Origin: Phycisphaerales bacterium
GTDB taxonomy: Bacteria > Planctomycetota > Phycisphaerae > Phycisphaerales > UBA1924
DNA length: 64,000 nt
Direction: 5' to 3'
Assembly (NCBI GenBank): GCA_016709445.1
Contig: JADJMV010000008.1
Location: 62,001-126,000 of the forward strand
The first letter of the stretch is position 1; the number at the start of each line of letters is the position of its first letter. Below the pieces are notes generated by a model. The model was not told the DNA's origin. It searched no databases and saw only the letters and a program-made list of their open reading frames with translations. Shown one piece after another: positions 18,422 to 27,379 of this stretch. A program made the position numbers and the translations under genes.

Positions 18422-19114
18422 ATGGCCAACACACCCGCCCAGCCCGCCCAGCCCGCCCAGCCCGAACACAGCCTCAAGCCCGCCCACGTCTACGCCTCCC
18501 AGCGAGACTGGCCCGCCTACTTCCAGGTTGTCGCCGGCAAGCCCCCCCGCGAAACGCTCCTCGACGCCCTCCGCCGCTTCGACGCCGAGGGCCTCCCCCG
18601 CCCCGACGCGACACCCCCCCTCGCCATCGACCTCGGCTGCGGCGAGGGCCGCGACACCGCCGAACTCCTCCGCCGGGGCTGGAAAGTCATCGCCATCGAC
18701 GCCCACCCCGACGCCGTCCGACGCCTCAAGGCCAGGCCCGATCTCACCCACCCCGAGCGCCTCGAGATCCGCGAGCGGCCCTTCGAGGGCCTCCAACTCC
18801 CCGCGGCCATCCTGGTCAACGCCAGCTTCGCGCTCCCCTTCTGCCCCCCGGACCACTTCGACGCGCTCTGGGCCGCCATCCTCACCGCCCTGCCCCCCGC
18901 CTCCCGCTTCGCCGGCCAGCTCTTCGGCGACCGCGACGACTGGGCCGCCATCCCAGACCGCACCCACCACACCATCGATCAGGCCCGGGCCCTCCTCGCC
19001 GATTTCGACATCGAACATTTCCAAGAAGAAGAAGACGACGGCAAGGACGCCCTCTCCAATCCCAAGCACTGGCACAGGTTCGACGTCGTCGCCCGCAGGA
19101 AGGGAACCGCATGA
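18422..19114 (+). CDS. Class I SAM methyltransferase (TehB-like)
   Basis: 230 residues. The SAM motif is AIDLGCGEGRDTAELLRRG followed by IAIDAHPDAVRRL; NASFALPFCPPDHFDALW and GQLFGDRDDWA match TehB-like methyltransferases. The first ~15 residues are a PAQ repeat (tandem CAGCCCGCC). It starts 11 bases from the divergent UbiD gene, so promoters must lie within coding DNA. It ends in an ATGA overlap with the ABC ATPase and likely shares an operon with the exporter. Substrate unknown. Confidence 0.8.
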   Translation: MANTPAQPAQPAQPEHSLKPAHVYASQRDWPAYFQVVAGKPPRETLLDALRRFDAEGLPRPDATPPLAIDLGCGEGRDTAELLRRGWKVIAIDAHPDAVRRLKARPDLTHPERLEIRERPFEGLQLPAAILVNASFALPFCPPDHFDALWAAILTALPPASRFAGQLFGDRDDWAAIPDRTHHTIDQARALLADFDIEHFQEEEDDGKDALSNPKHWHRFDVVARRKGTA

Positions 19115-20226
19115 GCGAGAGTCCGGCGCTCGCCACCACAACCCAAGCCAACATCCAAGGCTCCGACTGGGCCATCGATCTCGCCCAGGTCGCCAAGACC
19201 TACGGACGCAAGATCCAAGCCCTCAAGGGCATCTCCATGCGCGTCCGCCGCGGCGAGGTCTTCGGACTCCTCGGCCCCAACGGCGCCGGCAAGAGCACGC
19301 TCGTCAAGATCCTCATGACCGTCATCAAGCCCTCCCGCTGCGAGGGCTCCATGCTCGGCCAGCCCATCGGCTCCCGCGCCGTCCTCCGGCGCATCGGCTA
19401 CCTCCCCGAGCACCACCGCTTCCCCACCTACCTCACCGGCGCCCAGGTCCTCGACTTCTACGCCGCCATGACCGAGGTCCCCCGCGCCGACCGGCGCAAA
19501 CGCACCCCCGAACTCCTCGACCTCGTCGGCATGGGCGACTGGGGCTCGACAAGAATCAGCAAATACTCCAAGGGCATGCGCCAGCGCGTCGGCATCGCCC
19601 AGGCCCTCATGAACAACCCCGAGATCGTCTTCCTCGACGAGCCCACCGACGGCGTCGACCCCGTCGGCCGGCGCGACATCCGCGAGATCGTCGCCGAGCT
19701 GCGTCGGCGCGGCAAGACCGTCTTCCTCAACAGCCACCTGCTCAGCGAACTCGAGATGGTCTGCGACCGTGTCGCCATCCTCGTCCACGGCCAGGTCGCC
19801 CGCCAGGGCACGCTCGATGAACTCACGGCCGGCAAGGAACGCTACGAGATCACCCTCGCCGGCGACGAAGCCCCCACCCGCATCGAATCCGCCCTGCCGG
19901 GGCTCCTCCGCCTCGACCAGCCCCAGGGCGAGCTGGCCAAGCGCGTCGGCGCCCGCGGCGAACTCGCGGGGGGCCAGTGGGTCGAGATCGATCACGCCAC
20001 CATCCGCGTCGGCACCACCGACCCCGCGACGATCCAGCCCCTGATCGACAAGCTCCGCGAGCACGGAGCCGTCATCCGCTCCATCCGCCCGCACCGCCCC
20101 AGCCTCGAAGACCTCTTCCTCGAGGCCGTCGGCGAACCCGCGTCCGAACCCCCGCCCAACACCCCCCCCAACAACGCCGCCAACAACGCCGGCAAGTTCG
20201 CCGCCAAGAACGGGGGCGCCGCGTGA
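19111..20226 (+). CDS. ABC transporter ATP-binding protein
   Basis: 371 residues. Walker A GPNGAGKST, signature YSKGMRQRVGIAQ, Walker B EIVFLDEPTDG and the switch His in LNSHLLSE are all present. The C-terminal ~130 residues form the CcmA/drug-exporter type extension, ending in an Asn/Pro-rich tail. ATGA overlap upstream and GTGA overlap downstream link it to the methyltransferase and the permease. Works with the ABC-2 permease in export or membrane maintenance. Confidence 0.93.
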   Translation: MSESPALATTTQANIQGSDWAIDLAQVAKTYGRKIQALKGISMRVRRGEVFGLLGPNGAGKSTLVKILMTVIKPSRCEGSMLGQPIGSRAVLRRIGYLPEHHRFPTYLTGAQVLDFYAAMTEVPRADRRKRTPELLDLVGMGDWGSTRISKYSKGMRQRVGIAQALMNNPEIVFLDEPTDGVDPVGRRDIREIVAELRRRGKTVFLNSHLLSELEMVCDRVAILVHGQVARQGTLDELTAGKERYEITLAGDEAPTRIESALPGLLRLDQPQGELAKRVGARGELAGGQWVEIDHATIRVGTTDPATIQPLIDKLREHGAVIRSIRPHRPSLEDLFLEAVGEPASEPPPNTPPNNAANNAGKFAAKNGGAA

Positions 20227-21392
20227 TCACCCAGACCATCGCCCTCTTCGTCGACGCCTATCGCGAGCTCAACGCCAAGAAGCTCTTCTGGATCACGATG
20301 CTCCTCTCCGGGCTCGTGGTGCTCGTCTACGCCGCCGTGGGGATCAACGAGAAGGGCATCTTCTTCCTGTGGTTCAAGATCCCGACCCCCGTGCCGATAG
20401 ACAGCACGACCTTGCCCCCCGCGTTGCTCTATAAACAACTCTTCCAGGCCCTCGGCATCAAGATCTGGCTCACCTGGGCCGCCACCATCCTCGCCCTCAT
20501 CTCCACCGCCGGCATCATCCCCGAGATGATCTCCGGCGGCTCCATCGAGATGCTCCTCTCCAAGCCCATCTCCCGGACCCGACTGCTCCTCACCAAATAC
20601 GCGACCGGCCTGATGTTCGCGACGCTCCAGGTCGCCGCCTTTACCACAGCGTCCTTCATCATCATCGGCGTCCGGGGCCACGTCTGGGAACCCGGACTCT
20701 TCCTCGCCGTCCCGCTCGTGGTCGTCTTCTTCAGCTACCTCTACGGCGTCTGCGCCCTCATCGGCGTCCTCACCAGGTCCACCATCGCCGCCCTCCTCCT
20801 CACCATCCTCTGCTGGTGCGGCCTGTTCATCCTCAATACCGGCGACGCCGTGCTCATGGGGATCAACGTCCAGCTCCAGGCCAGGCACGACGGCTACGAC
20901 CGCGCGATCTCCAAATCCCGCGACGGCGCACGGAAGCTCCTCACGGCCCGCCGCGCAGAATCGGGCGACCCACTCCCCGACGACCACGCCCTCAGCGACG
21001 AAGAACTCCTCGAGGTCATGCCCTTTCTGAGCCTCGCCTTCGACCGACGCGCCGAGACCGAGCAGAGCCTCGCCAAGCTCAAGCCCTGGATGAAGGCCGT
21101 CTACGCCGCCAAGACCATTGTTCCCAAGACCAGCGAGACCACCTCACTCCTCGAACGCTGGCTCGTCTCCATGGCCGACCTCAAGGCACAGGCACGCGCC
21201 AATCCCGAACGCGCCGACTCCGGCCTCGACACCAAGACCGGAGAGATCAACCTCGACGATCAGGAGGTCAAGCTCCGCGCCGAAGAGGCCATCCGAGCCC
21301 GACCCGTCTGGTGGATCCTCGGCACCTCCCTCGCGTTCGAGGCCGTCATGCTCTCCGCCGCCTGTGTCGTCTTCGCCCGTCGCGACAACTGA
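20223..21392 (+). CDS. ABC-2 type transporter permease
   Basis: 389 residues from GTG 20223 inside a GTGA overlap. About six transmembrane helices: one near the start (ITMLLSGLVVLVYAAVG), a central group (SGGSIEMLLSKPISRTRLLL is the cytosolic loop typical of ABC-2 permeases), and one at the C-terminus. A ~170-residue soluble loop (residues ~215-370) lies before the last helix, as in NosY/GldF-like permeases. Partner of the preceding ATPase. Confidence 0.85.
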   Translation: MITQTIALFVDAYRELNAKKLFWITMLLSGLVVLVYAAVGINEKGIFFLWFKIPTPVPIDSTTLPPALLYKQLFQALGIKIWLTWAATILALISTAGIIPEMISGGSIEMLLSKPISRTRLLLTKYATGLMFATLQVAAFTTASFIIIGVRGHVWEPGLFLAVPLVVVFFSYLYGVCALIGVLTRSTIAALLLTILCWCGLFILNTGDAVLMGINVQLQARHDGYDRAISKSRDGARKLLTARRAESGDPLPDDHALSDEELLEVMPFLSLAFDRRAETEQSLAKLKPWMKAVYAAKTIVPKTSETTSLLERWLVSMADLKAQARANPERADSGLDTKTGEINLDDQEVKLRAEEAIRARPVWWILGTSLAFEAVMLSAACVVFARRDN

Positions 21393-21467
21393 CCAACCCG
21401 CCGGGCGCCCCGACGCAACCCCGCCCCAACGATCTCCGCGCCCGCCCCAAAAGCGGGCGAGGGTCTC

Positions 21468-22354
21468 TCACCCGCCTCCCGCCGGCTCACCCCCCAAAGC
21501 CTCCCGAAACCCCCGCAGCGCGGCCGGCTGATAGATCGTCGCGTGCGTCTCCTGCGGCATCGGTGCGTAGTGATACGCCACACCCGCCCGCGCAAACACC
21601 TCCACCAACTCCCCCGTAAGCCCCGCGATCACCGGCTCGTCGCTATTCGCGAGGAACACCCGCTTGCCGGCAAGCCGCCCGACATCGAGCCCCGCCTCCG
21701 CCGAGCGCACGATCGCCCCGTCGTCCCACCACAGGCTCGGGTCGATCGCGAGGTACGTATCGAACAGGTCCGGCTCCACGAACAGCGTCTCCATGATGAA
21801 GAGCCCCGCCAGCGACTCCCCCACGATCGCCGTCTCCGCCGTCGTGCGATACCGCTTCCGCACGACCGGCATCAGCTCCTCGCGGAGAAACCGCCGGAAC
21901 GCCGCCGACCCCCCAACGACCGGCGCGATCTCCCGATCGCTCGCCACGCCCGTCGGCCCCGTCAGGTCCCGCCGCCGCTGCGTGTTCTCGATCCCGACCA
22001 CGAGGAACGGCCGCATCCCCTCGTTGCACACCAGCACCTCGACCAGCCCCGCCACATGCAGGAAGTCCTCGCCCATCCCCCCATCGGGCATGTAGAGCAC
22101 CGGCATCGGCCCCTCGATCGGCTCGCCATACACCGTCGGCACGAACACGTTGATCCGCCGCGTCTCGCCCAACACCGCCGAGTCGATCGTGAACGTCTCC
22201 CCCATCACCAGCGGCGCCGCCCCCGAAGCCCGCACCCCGCCACCCCGAGTCCCATCCGCCCCCGACGCGCACCCCCCCACCCCCGCAGCCCCAACGCCCC
22301 CGCGGCCCCGAGCGCCAGCCCCAACCCCCGCCAGCCATGATCACCCGCTCGCAT
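21468..22354 (-). CDS. Putative esterase lipoprotein (alpha/beta hydrolase), frameshifted near its start
   Basis: Siderophore-esterase-like (Fes/IroE) alpha/beta hydrolase: FVPTVYG, VLYMPDGG, VVGIENTQRRRDLT, the nucleophile elbow AIVGESLAGLF (Ser in GES), and a C-terminal ETHATIYQPA with the catalytic His. The hydrolase frame has only a poor GTG start at 22280. ATG 22354, in another frame, has a strong GGGAGG site 5 bases upstream and encodes a hydrophobic leader; adding one G in the G runs opposite 22272-22284 joins them and creates a lipobox (GVGGC). I therefore read it as one lipoprotein gene with one missing base. Confidence 0.75.
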
Positions 22355-22518
22355 CGGACCTCCCTTGACAGCCCCACACCAATCCGCCTGTTCGGCAGCC
22401 GCAAGATAACCGCCCCCGGGGGACCACGACAGGACCATGACAAAGCCAAGGCACGACCTCGGCGCCACCTCACCCGCCCCGATCCCCCGCGCGTCGTGCG
22501 GCCAGGCGGGAAAGACAT

Positions 22519-22548
22519 TGCACCGCCGAGGACGCCAAGAGCGCTGAG
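22519..22548 (+). repeat. Dispersed CACCGCNGAGGACGC-type repeat
   Basis: The string CACCGCCGAGGACGCCAAGA lies in non-coding DNA. Related copies occur on the other strand at 23446-23481 and 24047-24108. Elements of this kind (ACCGCAGAGGACGC...) are scattered through planctomycete intergenic DNA. Confidence 0.55.
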
Positions 22549-22601
22549 CAAGGCAAGCCAGGGTCCCGTCCGGACTCTCGTAGCAAATGGGTCAGGATTT
22601 G

Positions 22602-22806
<205 letters not shown>

Positions 22807-22809
22807 CTT

Positions 22810-23406
22810 CTCTGGCGCTTCCACTCGATCCACCACAGCGCCGAGCACGTCGACTTCCTCGTCAACACGCGCGCGCACCCGCTGGACATGGTGTTCAGCC
22901 GGTTCTGCGGTCTCGTGCCGATCTACGCGCTGGGGCTCGCGGGCCCGGTCGGCCCAGAGGGCAGCGCCGTCCCGGTGACCGTCACGCTGATCAGCACCAC
23001 CTGGGGGTTCTTCATCCACGCCAATGTGCGCTGGCGCTTCGGGCCTCTGGAGTGGCTGGTTTCGACACCGGCATTCCATCACTGGCACCATACGTTGGAT
23101 GGGCCGGTGAATCGCAACTACTCCTCCACGCTGCCCTGGCTCGACTGGGTATTCAGGACGCACTACCTGCCGAAGGATCGATGGCCGACGTCGTACGGCA
23201 TCGAGGCGGAAATGCCGGAGACCCTGGCGGGGCAGTTGATCCACCCGCTGAGTTCGCAGCCCCCGGTGCTCGAGAGTCGGGAGGCACGGAAGTCGGTCAA
23301 GGTCAGCCCTGGGACCCGACGGACCTCAACAGGCAAGACACGCCAACCAACCCCAATCGCGCCGGCCCACAGGTCGGGCCAAGAGGGTTGCGGAGCGCCC
23401 GAATAG
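22810..23406 (+). pseudogene. Sterol desaturase/fatty acid hydroxylase, 5'-truncated
   Basis: About 198 residues of the C-terminal half of an integral-membrane di-iron hydroxylase. Two histidine boxes remain: FHSIHHSAEHVDF at the very start and FHHWHHTLDGP later, with RAHPLDMVFSRF and YGIEAEMPETLAG in their normal places. The N-terminal transmembrane half and the first histidine box are missing because coding sequence stops at the C-rich block. Whether the gene is truly truncated or merely mis-assembled cannot be decided here. Confidence 0.75.
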
Positions 23407-23445
23407 GGAACGCCATCCCGCAGCGACCGCGAGTCGTCGCGGCAT

Positions 23446-23481
23446 GATCGTGGAACTCCTCCGCGCCTCCGTGGTCTGACC
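23446..23481 (-). repeat. Dispersed ACCACGGAGGCGCGGAGG repeat
   Basis: On the minus strand it reads ACCACGGAGGCGCGGAGGAG, the same kind of element as at 22519 and 24047. It lies between the truncated desaturase and the small gene at 23520. Confidence 0.5.
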
Positions 23482-23519
23482 CGCCTGTTCTGGATGTACG
23501 GGCGAAAGGAGCCATCGGG

Positions 23520-23789
23520 ATGTTTCATCACACCATGGGCGCAGGGTTGGGCATCAGCGTGATCCTCATCGGGGGCGGTCACCTGCCGCAGCGCGAGCTG
23601 TGCAGGCCCGTCTGCGAGGCGCCGCGGCATGTCGAGTGGCACCGGGTCGAGTGCCGCGAGGAGCGGCGCCGTGAGGAGTGCCACGTCGCGCCATTGCACG
23701 GCCGGAGCCACGATCGCTGCGAGCGAGGCTGGGGCGGTTTCCGCGACGATCGGGACTCGCGCTGGGGCGGCGGTCGCCACGGTCGGTGA
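23520..23789 (+). CDS. Small Cys/His-rich protein, unknown
   Basis: 89 residues: a hydrophobic N-terminus (MGAGLGISVILIGGG) then a segment rich in Cys, His, Arg and Glu (LCRPVCEAPRHVEWHRVEC, EECHVAPLHGRSHDRC) and a Gly/Arg/Asp-rich tail. I do not recognise the family. Support for a real gene: GAAAGGAG eight bases before the ATG, and a perfect intrinsic terminator 50 bases after the stop. The Cys/His spacing could bind a metal. The hydrophobic start could be a membrane anchor or signal peptide. Confidence 0.5.
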   Translation: MFHHTMGAGLGISVILIGGGHLPQRELCRPVCEAPRHVEWHRVECREERRREECHVAPLHGRSHDRCERGWGGFRDDRDSRWGGGRHGR

Positions 23790-23837
23790 AGCGATCCGAT
23801 ACGTCGTGGCCACGCGTGAATTCCTCTGATCCAGACG

Positions 23838-23879
23838 GCCGCCCCCCGGAGCACGGTGCTGCGGGGGGCGGCTTGTTTC
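23838..23879 (+). terminator. Rho-independent terminator
   Basis: Perfect long stem: GCCGCCCCCCG (23838-23848) pairs with CGGGGGGCGGC (23862-23872), with an inner AGCAC/GTGCT stem, followed by TTGTTTC. It ends the small gene at 23520. Confidence 0.8.
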
Positions 23880-23944
23880 AGGATGCAGGCGTGCCGGCTC
23901 GGGTCGTTGGGACGGCGGGTGGCCTGGCCGGCTCGTTGGCCTTG

Positions 23945-24036
23945 GTGTGGCATGCCCGCCGCTCTGGGCGGGCATGATCGGCAATCGCGCCCGTCCCCAC
24001 ACTCCATGCCCTCGCAGAGCCGAGGGCATGCCACAC
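23945..24036. repeat. Paired palindromic repeats (REP-like)
   Basis: Two hairpins: CATGCCCGCC/GGCGGGCATG (23951-23976) and CATGCCCTCG/CGAGGGCATG (24005-24030), each with a 6-base loop. Outer 13-base arms GTGTGGCATGCCC (23945) and GGGCATGCCACAC (24024) are perfect inverted repeats of each other. The arrangement resembles bacterial REP/BIME units. No gene lies from 23880 to 24150. Confidence 0.65.
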
Positions 24037-24046
24037 GACCCCTGCC

Positions 24047-24108
24047 TGACCTCTGCGAAACTCCGCGTCCTCAGCGGTGAAGCTGCCTTCCCCGCCTTCC
24101 TCGGCGTT
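24047..24108 (-). repeat. Dispersed CACCGCTGAGGACGC-type repeats
   Basis: Minus-strand copy of the same element as at 22519 (TTCACCGCTGAGGACGCGG), followed by a second degenerate unit (ACGCCGAGGAAGGCGGGG) just downstream of proC. Confidence 0.55.
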
Positions 24109-24150
24109 CTCGACGGCGCACCCCTTCCGCACCCTCCGCGTTCCTCCCCC

Positions 24151-24992
24151 TCACCGCCCCAACTCCCTCCCCCGATCCGCGCCGCCACGATCGCCTCAAG
24201 CACCGCCCCCGCCACGCCACGCTCCTCGAATACCCCCAGCGCCGCCGCCGTCGTCCCGCCCTTGCTCGTCACCCGCGCGCGAAGCGCTTCCGGCGCCACC
24301 CCCGCCTCCGCCTCCATCAGCCCCGCGGCCCCCGCCACTGTCGCGCGCACGATCTCCAGCGCCTGCGCACGAGAGAACCCCACCGCCTCCGCGCCCGCGA
24401 CCATCCCCTCCGCCAGCAAGAACACATACGCCGGCCCGCTCCCCGCCACCGCCGTGAACGCGTCGAGCAGATCCTCCGGCAGGTCCACCACGCTGCCCAC
24501 GGCGCCGAAGAGCGCGCCCGCCAACTCCAGATCGCGGGCGCCCGCCCCCGAACCCGCGCACCGCGCCGTGATCCCCTTGCCCACCTTCGCCGGGGTGTTC
24601 GGCATCAGGCGCACCACCCGCCCGCCGACCTCCGCGCTCAGCCGCGCCGTCGGCACCCCCGCCAGGATCGACATCACCGTCCGCGCCTGCGACCTCATTG
24701 CAGCCGAGAGCGCCGGCGCCACCATCGGGAGCATCTGCGGCTTCACCGCCAGCAGCACCGCCCCGGTCCCCCACCGCGACTCCAATTCGACCAGCCCCCG
24801 CACCCCTGCCTCGATCGTCTCGACGCACGCCGCCCCCAGAGACGTGAACGCCCCGTGCTGCTCCATATTCGGATCGACCACCACCACCCGATCGCCCCGC
24901 AGCACCCCCACTCCCCCAACCGCCCCCTCGACGATCGCACGCCCCATATTCCCCCCACCAACCACCAAGAGCGGCATCTCGATCGTGTCCAT
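24151..24992 (-). CDS. proC: Pyrroline-5-carboxylate reductase, frameshifted at the C-terminus
   Basis: Last step of proline synthesis (P5C to proline, NAD(P)H). Rossmann start LLVVGGGNMGRAIVEGA, then LLAVKPQM, VRLMPNTPAKVGKGIT, the helical domain with DAFTAVAGSGPAYVFLLAEG and VTSKGGTTAAAL. The frame has no stop at the expected end and runs on through repeats. Adding one base in the run at 24169-24173 gives a typical ending (GGRELGR then stop at 24151) and a 280-residue enzyme. Start MDTIEM at 24992; ATG 24977 is an alternative. Confidence 0.9.
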
Positions 24993-25088
24993 GCCCGAGC
25001 CTATCACCCACCAGACCGCCGGGGCCCCGCCCGCGGCCATAAACTCTCCCCGGGGAGCCACTCCAGGCCGACACCCCGGAGCCACTGC

Positions 25089-26144
25089 ATGAGCACCTTC
25101 TACCAGCTCGACTTCGAACGACCCGTGATCGAGTTGGAGCGCGAGATCGAGGCCGCCGAGCGGGCCGGCACGCTCCCCAGTGAGGCCGACGCGGTCCCCG
25201 CCCTCGGCGGAGTCGCCCACCTCCCGGCCTCCGACGCCGCGCCCCGCCCCGGCCAGGTCGCCCAGCTCCGCGAGAGGCGCGACCAGCTCCTCGCCGACCT
25301 CTACCGCAAGCTCAGCCCGTGGGACACCGTCCGCGTCGCCCGCCACCCCAACCGCCCACAGACCCGCGACTACCTCGCCCGCCTCTGCCGCGACTTCTGC
25401 GAGCTCCACGGCGACCGCCGCTTCGGCGACGACCCCGCGATCGTCACCGGCTTCGGGCGCATCGGCTCGATCAAGTGCCTCTTCGTCGGCCACCAGAAGG
25501 GCAAGAGCACGCAGGAAAAGCTCGCCTGCCACTTCGGGTGCGCCCACCCCGAGGGCTACCGCAAGGCCCTCGCCAAGATGAAGCTCGCCGAGAAGTACAA
25601 GCTCCCGATCATCACCTTCGTCGATACGCCCGGCGCCTACCCCGGCCTCGGCGCCGAGCAGCGGGGCCAGGCCGAGGCCATCGCCGTCAACATGCGGGAA
25701 ATGTCCATCCTCCGCACCCCTATTGTCAGCCTCGTGATCGGCGAGGGCGGCTCGGGCGGCGCCCTCGGCATCGCCGTCGCCGACCGCGTCGCCATGCTCG
25801 AGCACGCCTGGTACTCCGTCATCAGCCCCGAGGGCTGCGCCGCCATCCTCTGGAAGCAGGCCAACGAGCAGACCAACTCCGCGGCCGCCATCGCCCTCAA
25901 GCTCACCGCCAAGGACAACCTCCACCTCGGCATCATCGACGCGATCATCCCCGAGCCCGTCGGCGGGGCCCACCGCGACCCCGCCAAGGCCGCGGCTACG
26001 GTCGAACGCTGGCTGGTCGAGGAACTCACCCGCCTCCGGGAGATCAACCCCGACGCCCTGGTGGAGCAGCGCTACGCCCGGTTCCGCAAGCTCGGGTCCT
26101 ATGCCGAGCTGCCCGCTCCCGCCGACCCCAGCGGCTCGGATTGA
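25089..26144 (+). CDS. accA: Acetyl-CoA carboxylase carboxyltransferase subunit alpha
   Basis: 351 residues. Forms the carboxyltransferase with AccD and makes malonyl-CoA for fatty acid synthesis. Family marks: QLDFERPVIELEREIEAA, DLYRKLSPWDTVRVARHP, LHGDRRFGDDPAIVTG, FVDTPGAYPGLGAEQRGQ, and the oxyanion region GEGGSGGALGIAV, then SVISPEGCAAILWK. About 30 residues longer than E. coli AccA because of a spacer near residues 30-55. It diverges from proC with ~96 bases between starts. Confidence 0.96.
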   Translation: MSTFYQLDFERPVIELEREIEAAERAGTLPSEADAVPALGGVAHLPASDAAPRPGQVAQLRERRDQLLADLYRKLSPWDTVRVARHPNRPQTRDYLARLCRDFCELHGDRRFGDDPAIVTGFGRIGSIKCLFVGHQKGKSTQEKLACHFGCAHPEGYRKALAKMKLAEKYKLPIITFVDTPGAYPGLGAEQRGQAEAIAVNMREMSILRTPIVSLVIGEGGSGGALGIAVADRVAMLEHAWYSVISPEGCAAILWKQANEQTNSAAAIALKLTAKDNLHLGIIDAIIPEPVGGAHRDPAKAAATVERWLVEELTRLREINPDALVEQRYARFRKLGSYAELPAPADPSGSD

Positions 26145-26188
26145 CCCCCGACAACTCCCGTCTACCCACCGAAAACGCGCCCCTCGCT

Positions 26189-26217
26189 TTGACAATTCGG
26201 CCCGACCTCGCTAGGTT
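26189..26217 (+). promoter_or_regulatory. Sigma-70-like promoter of the DksA-like gene
   Basis: TTGACA (26189-26194), 17-base spacer, TAGGTT (26212-26217). The -35 is a perfect consensus, the -10 matches at three positions. About 86 bases of leader precede the TTG start. Confidence 0.55.
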
Positions 26218-26303
26218 GTTGCCCCACCGCGGGGGAGCGGCGAACCTCCGGGGAACCTGCGGCGTAGCTGCACTCCCCGGATGCGGGGCGATCGGGAGCG
26301 GAT

Positions 26304-27379
26304 TTGGCCAAGAAGACCACCAAGAAGGCGGCCTCACCCAAGAAGAAGCCCGCGGGCCGCGCCACGGCCGCCCAGGGTGCCGGCAAGACCACCGCCGCCA
26401 AGGCGGGTGCAAAGCCGGCCGCACCAAAGAAGTCCACGCCCGCGGCTGCTCCCGCCGCGGCCGAGAAGGCCAAGGGAAAATCCGTGCCTACTGCCACCAA
26501 GGCTCCCAAGCCCAGTGCCAAACCCAGCGCCAACCCAGCGCCAAAGCCAGCGCGAAGCCGAGCGCCAAGCCGGCAGCCAAGGCTTCCAAGCCCGAGCCCA
26601 AGGCCAAGAGCGATTCCAAAGCCGAAAGCGTGAAGCCTGGGTCCACCAAGCCCGAAACGAAGCCCGAAACGAAGTCCGAACCCAAGACCGAATCCACGGG
26701 CAAGCTCGCCAAGTCCAACGGCAAGGCGTCCAAAGAGGCCCCCAAGGCGCCCGTGAAGCCCGCCGCCCCGGAGGCCAAAGCCGCCGAGCCCGCAGGCAAG
26801 TCCGGTCGCAAAGGCATCACCATCGTGACGCCGAAGCCTGCCAAGAAGGCCCGCCCCAAGTCCTCCGGCTCCGCCGTCCCGGCGCTCTCCGGATCGGTCT
26901 TCGGCATGGGCTTCGGGTCCGGCAAGCCGCTCATCCCTTCCGGCCCGGCCGTGAATCGCGCGGCCGACGCCGACGGCGATGGCCAGACCGATGGAAAGAA
27001 GCCCAAGTCCCCCTTTAACAAGAAGCAACTCGACCAATTCCGCGACATCCTGATCGCCAAACGCCGCGAGCTGCTCGGCGACATCGACTCGATGGAGAAC
27101 GAGGCCCTCAAAGGCGAGAGCGGCTCGCTCTCCAACCTGCCCCAGCACATGGCCGAGCAGGGCTCCGAGACCTACGAGCAATCGCTCTCCCTGGACCTCG
27201 CCGCCGCCGATCGAGTGCTCCTGCGCGAGATCGACGCGGCACTCGGCCGCATCGCCGACAAGACCTACGGACTTTGCGAGCACACGGGTAAGCCGATCAG
27301 CAAGGAGCGGCTGGCTGAATTGCCCTGGGCGCGGTACTCCATCGAGGCCGCCCGCGAGATGGAACGCCGGGCCCGGTGA
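26304..27379 (+). CDS. DksA/TraR-like protein with long basic N-terminal tail, frameshifted
   Basis: Two domains. Residues ~1-210 are Lys/Ala/Pro/Ser-rich and repetitive (KPSAKPSAK-type units), like histone H1 tails. The C-terminal ~110 residues are DksA/TraR-like: LDQFRDILIAKRRELLGDI, then YGLCEHTGKPISKERL and LPWARYSIEAA. Only one zinc-finger Cys remains, as is usual for the planctomycete form. The start is TTG 26304. The two parts are in different frames; one missing A in the run near 26532 joins them in the middle of the repeats. Likely an RNA polymerase-binding regulator with a DNA-binding tail. Confidence 0.82.

Noticed and set aside
16266..22354. UbiD, methyltransferase and ABC genes as a quinone or natural-product cluster
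   Set aside because: UbiD is divergent, there is no UbiX, prenyltransferase or assembly-line gene, and the ABC-2 exporter is generic.
23163..24150. Continuation of the proC frame for some 330 more codons
   Set aside because: It passes through repeats and antisense to the desaturase with no domain; a missing base before the normal ProC stop explains it.
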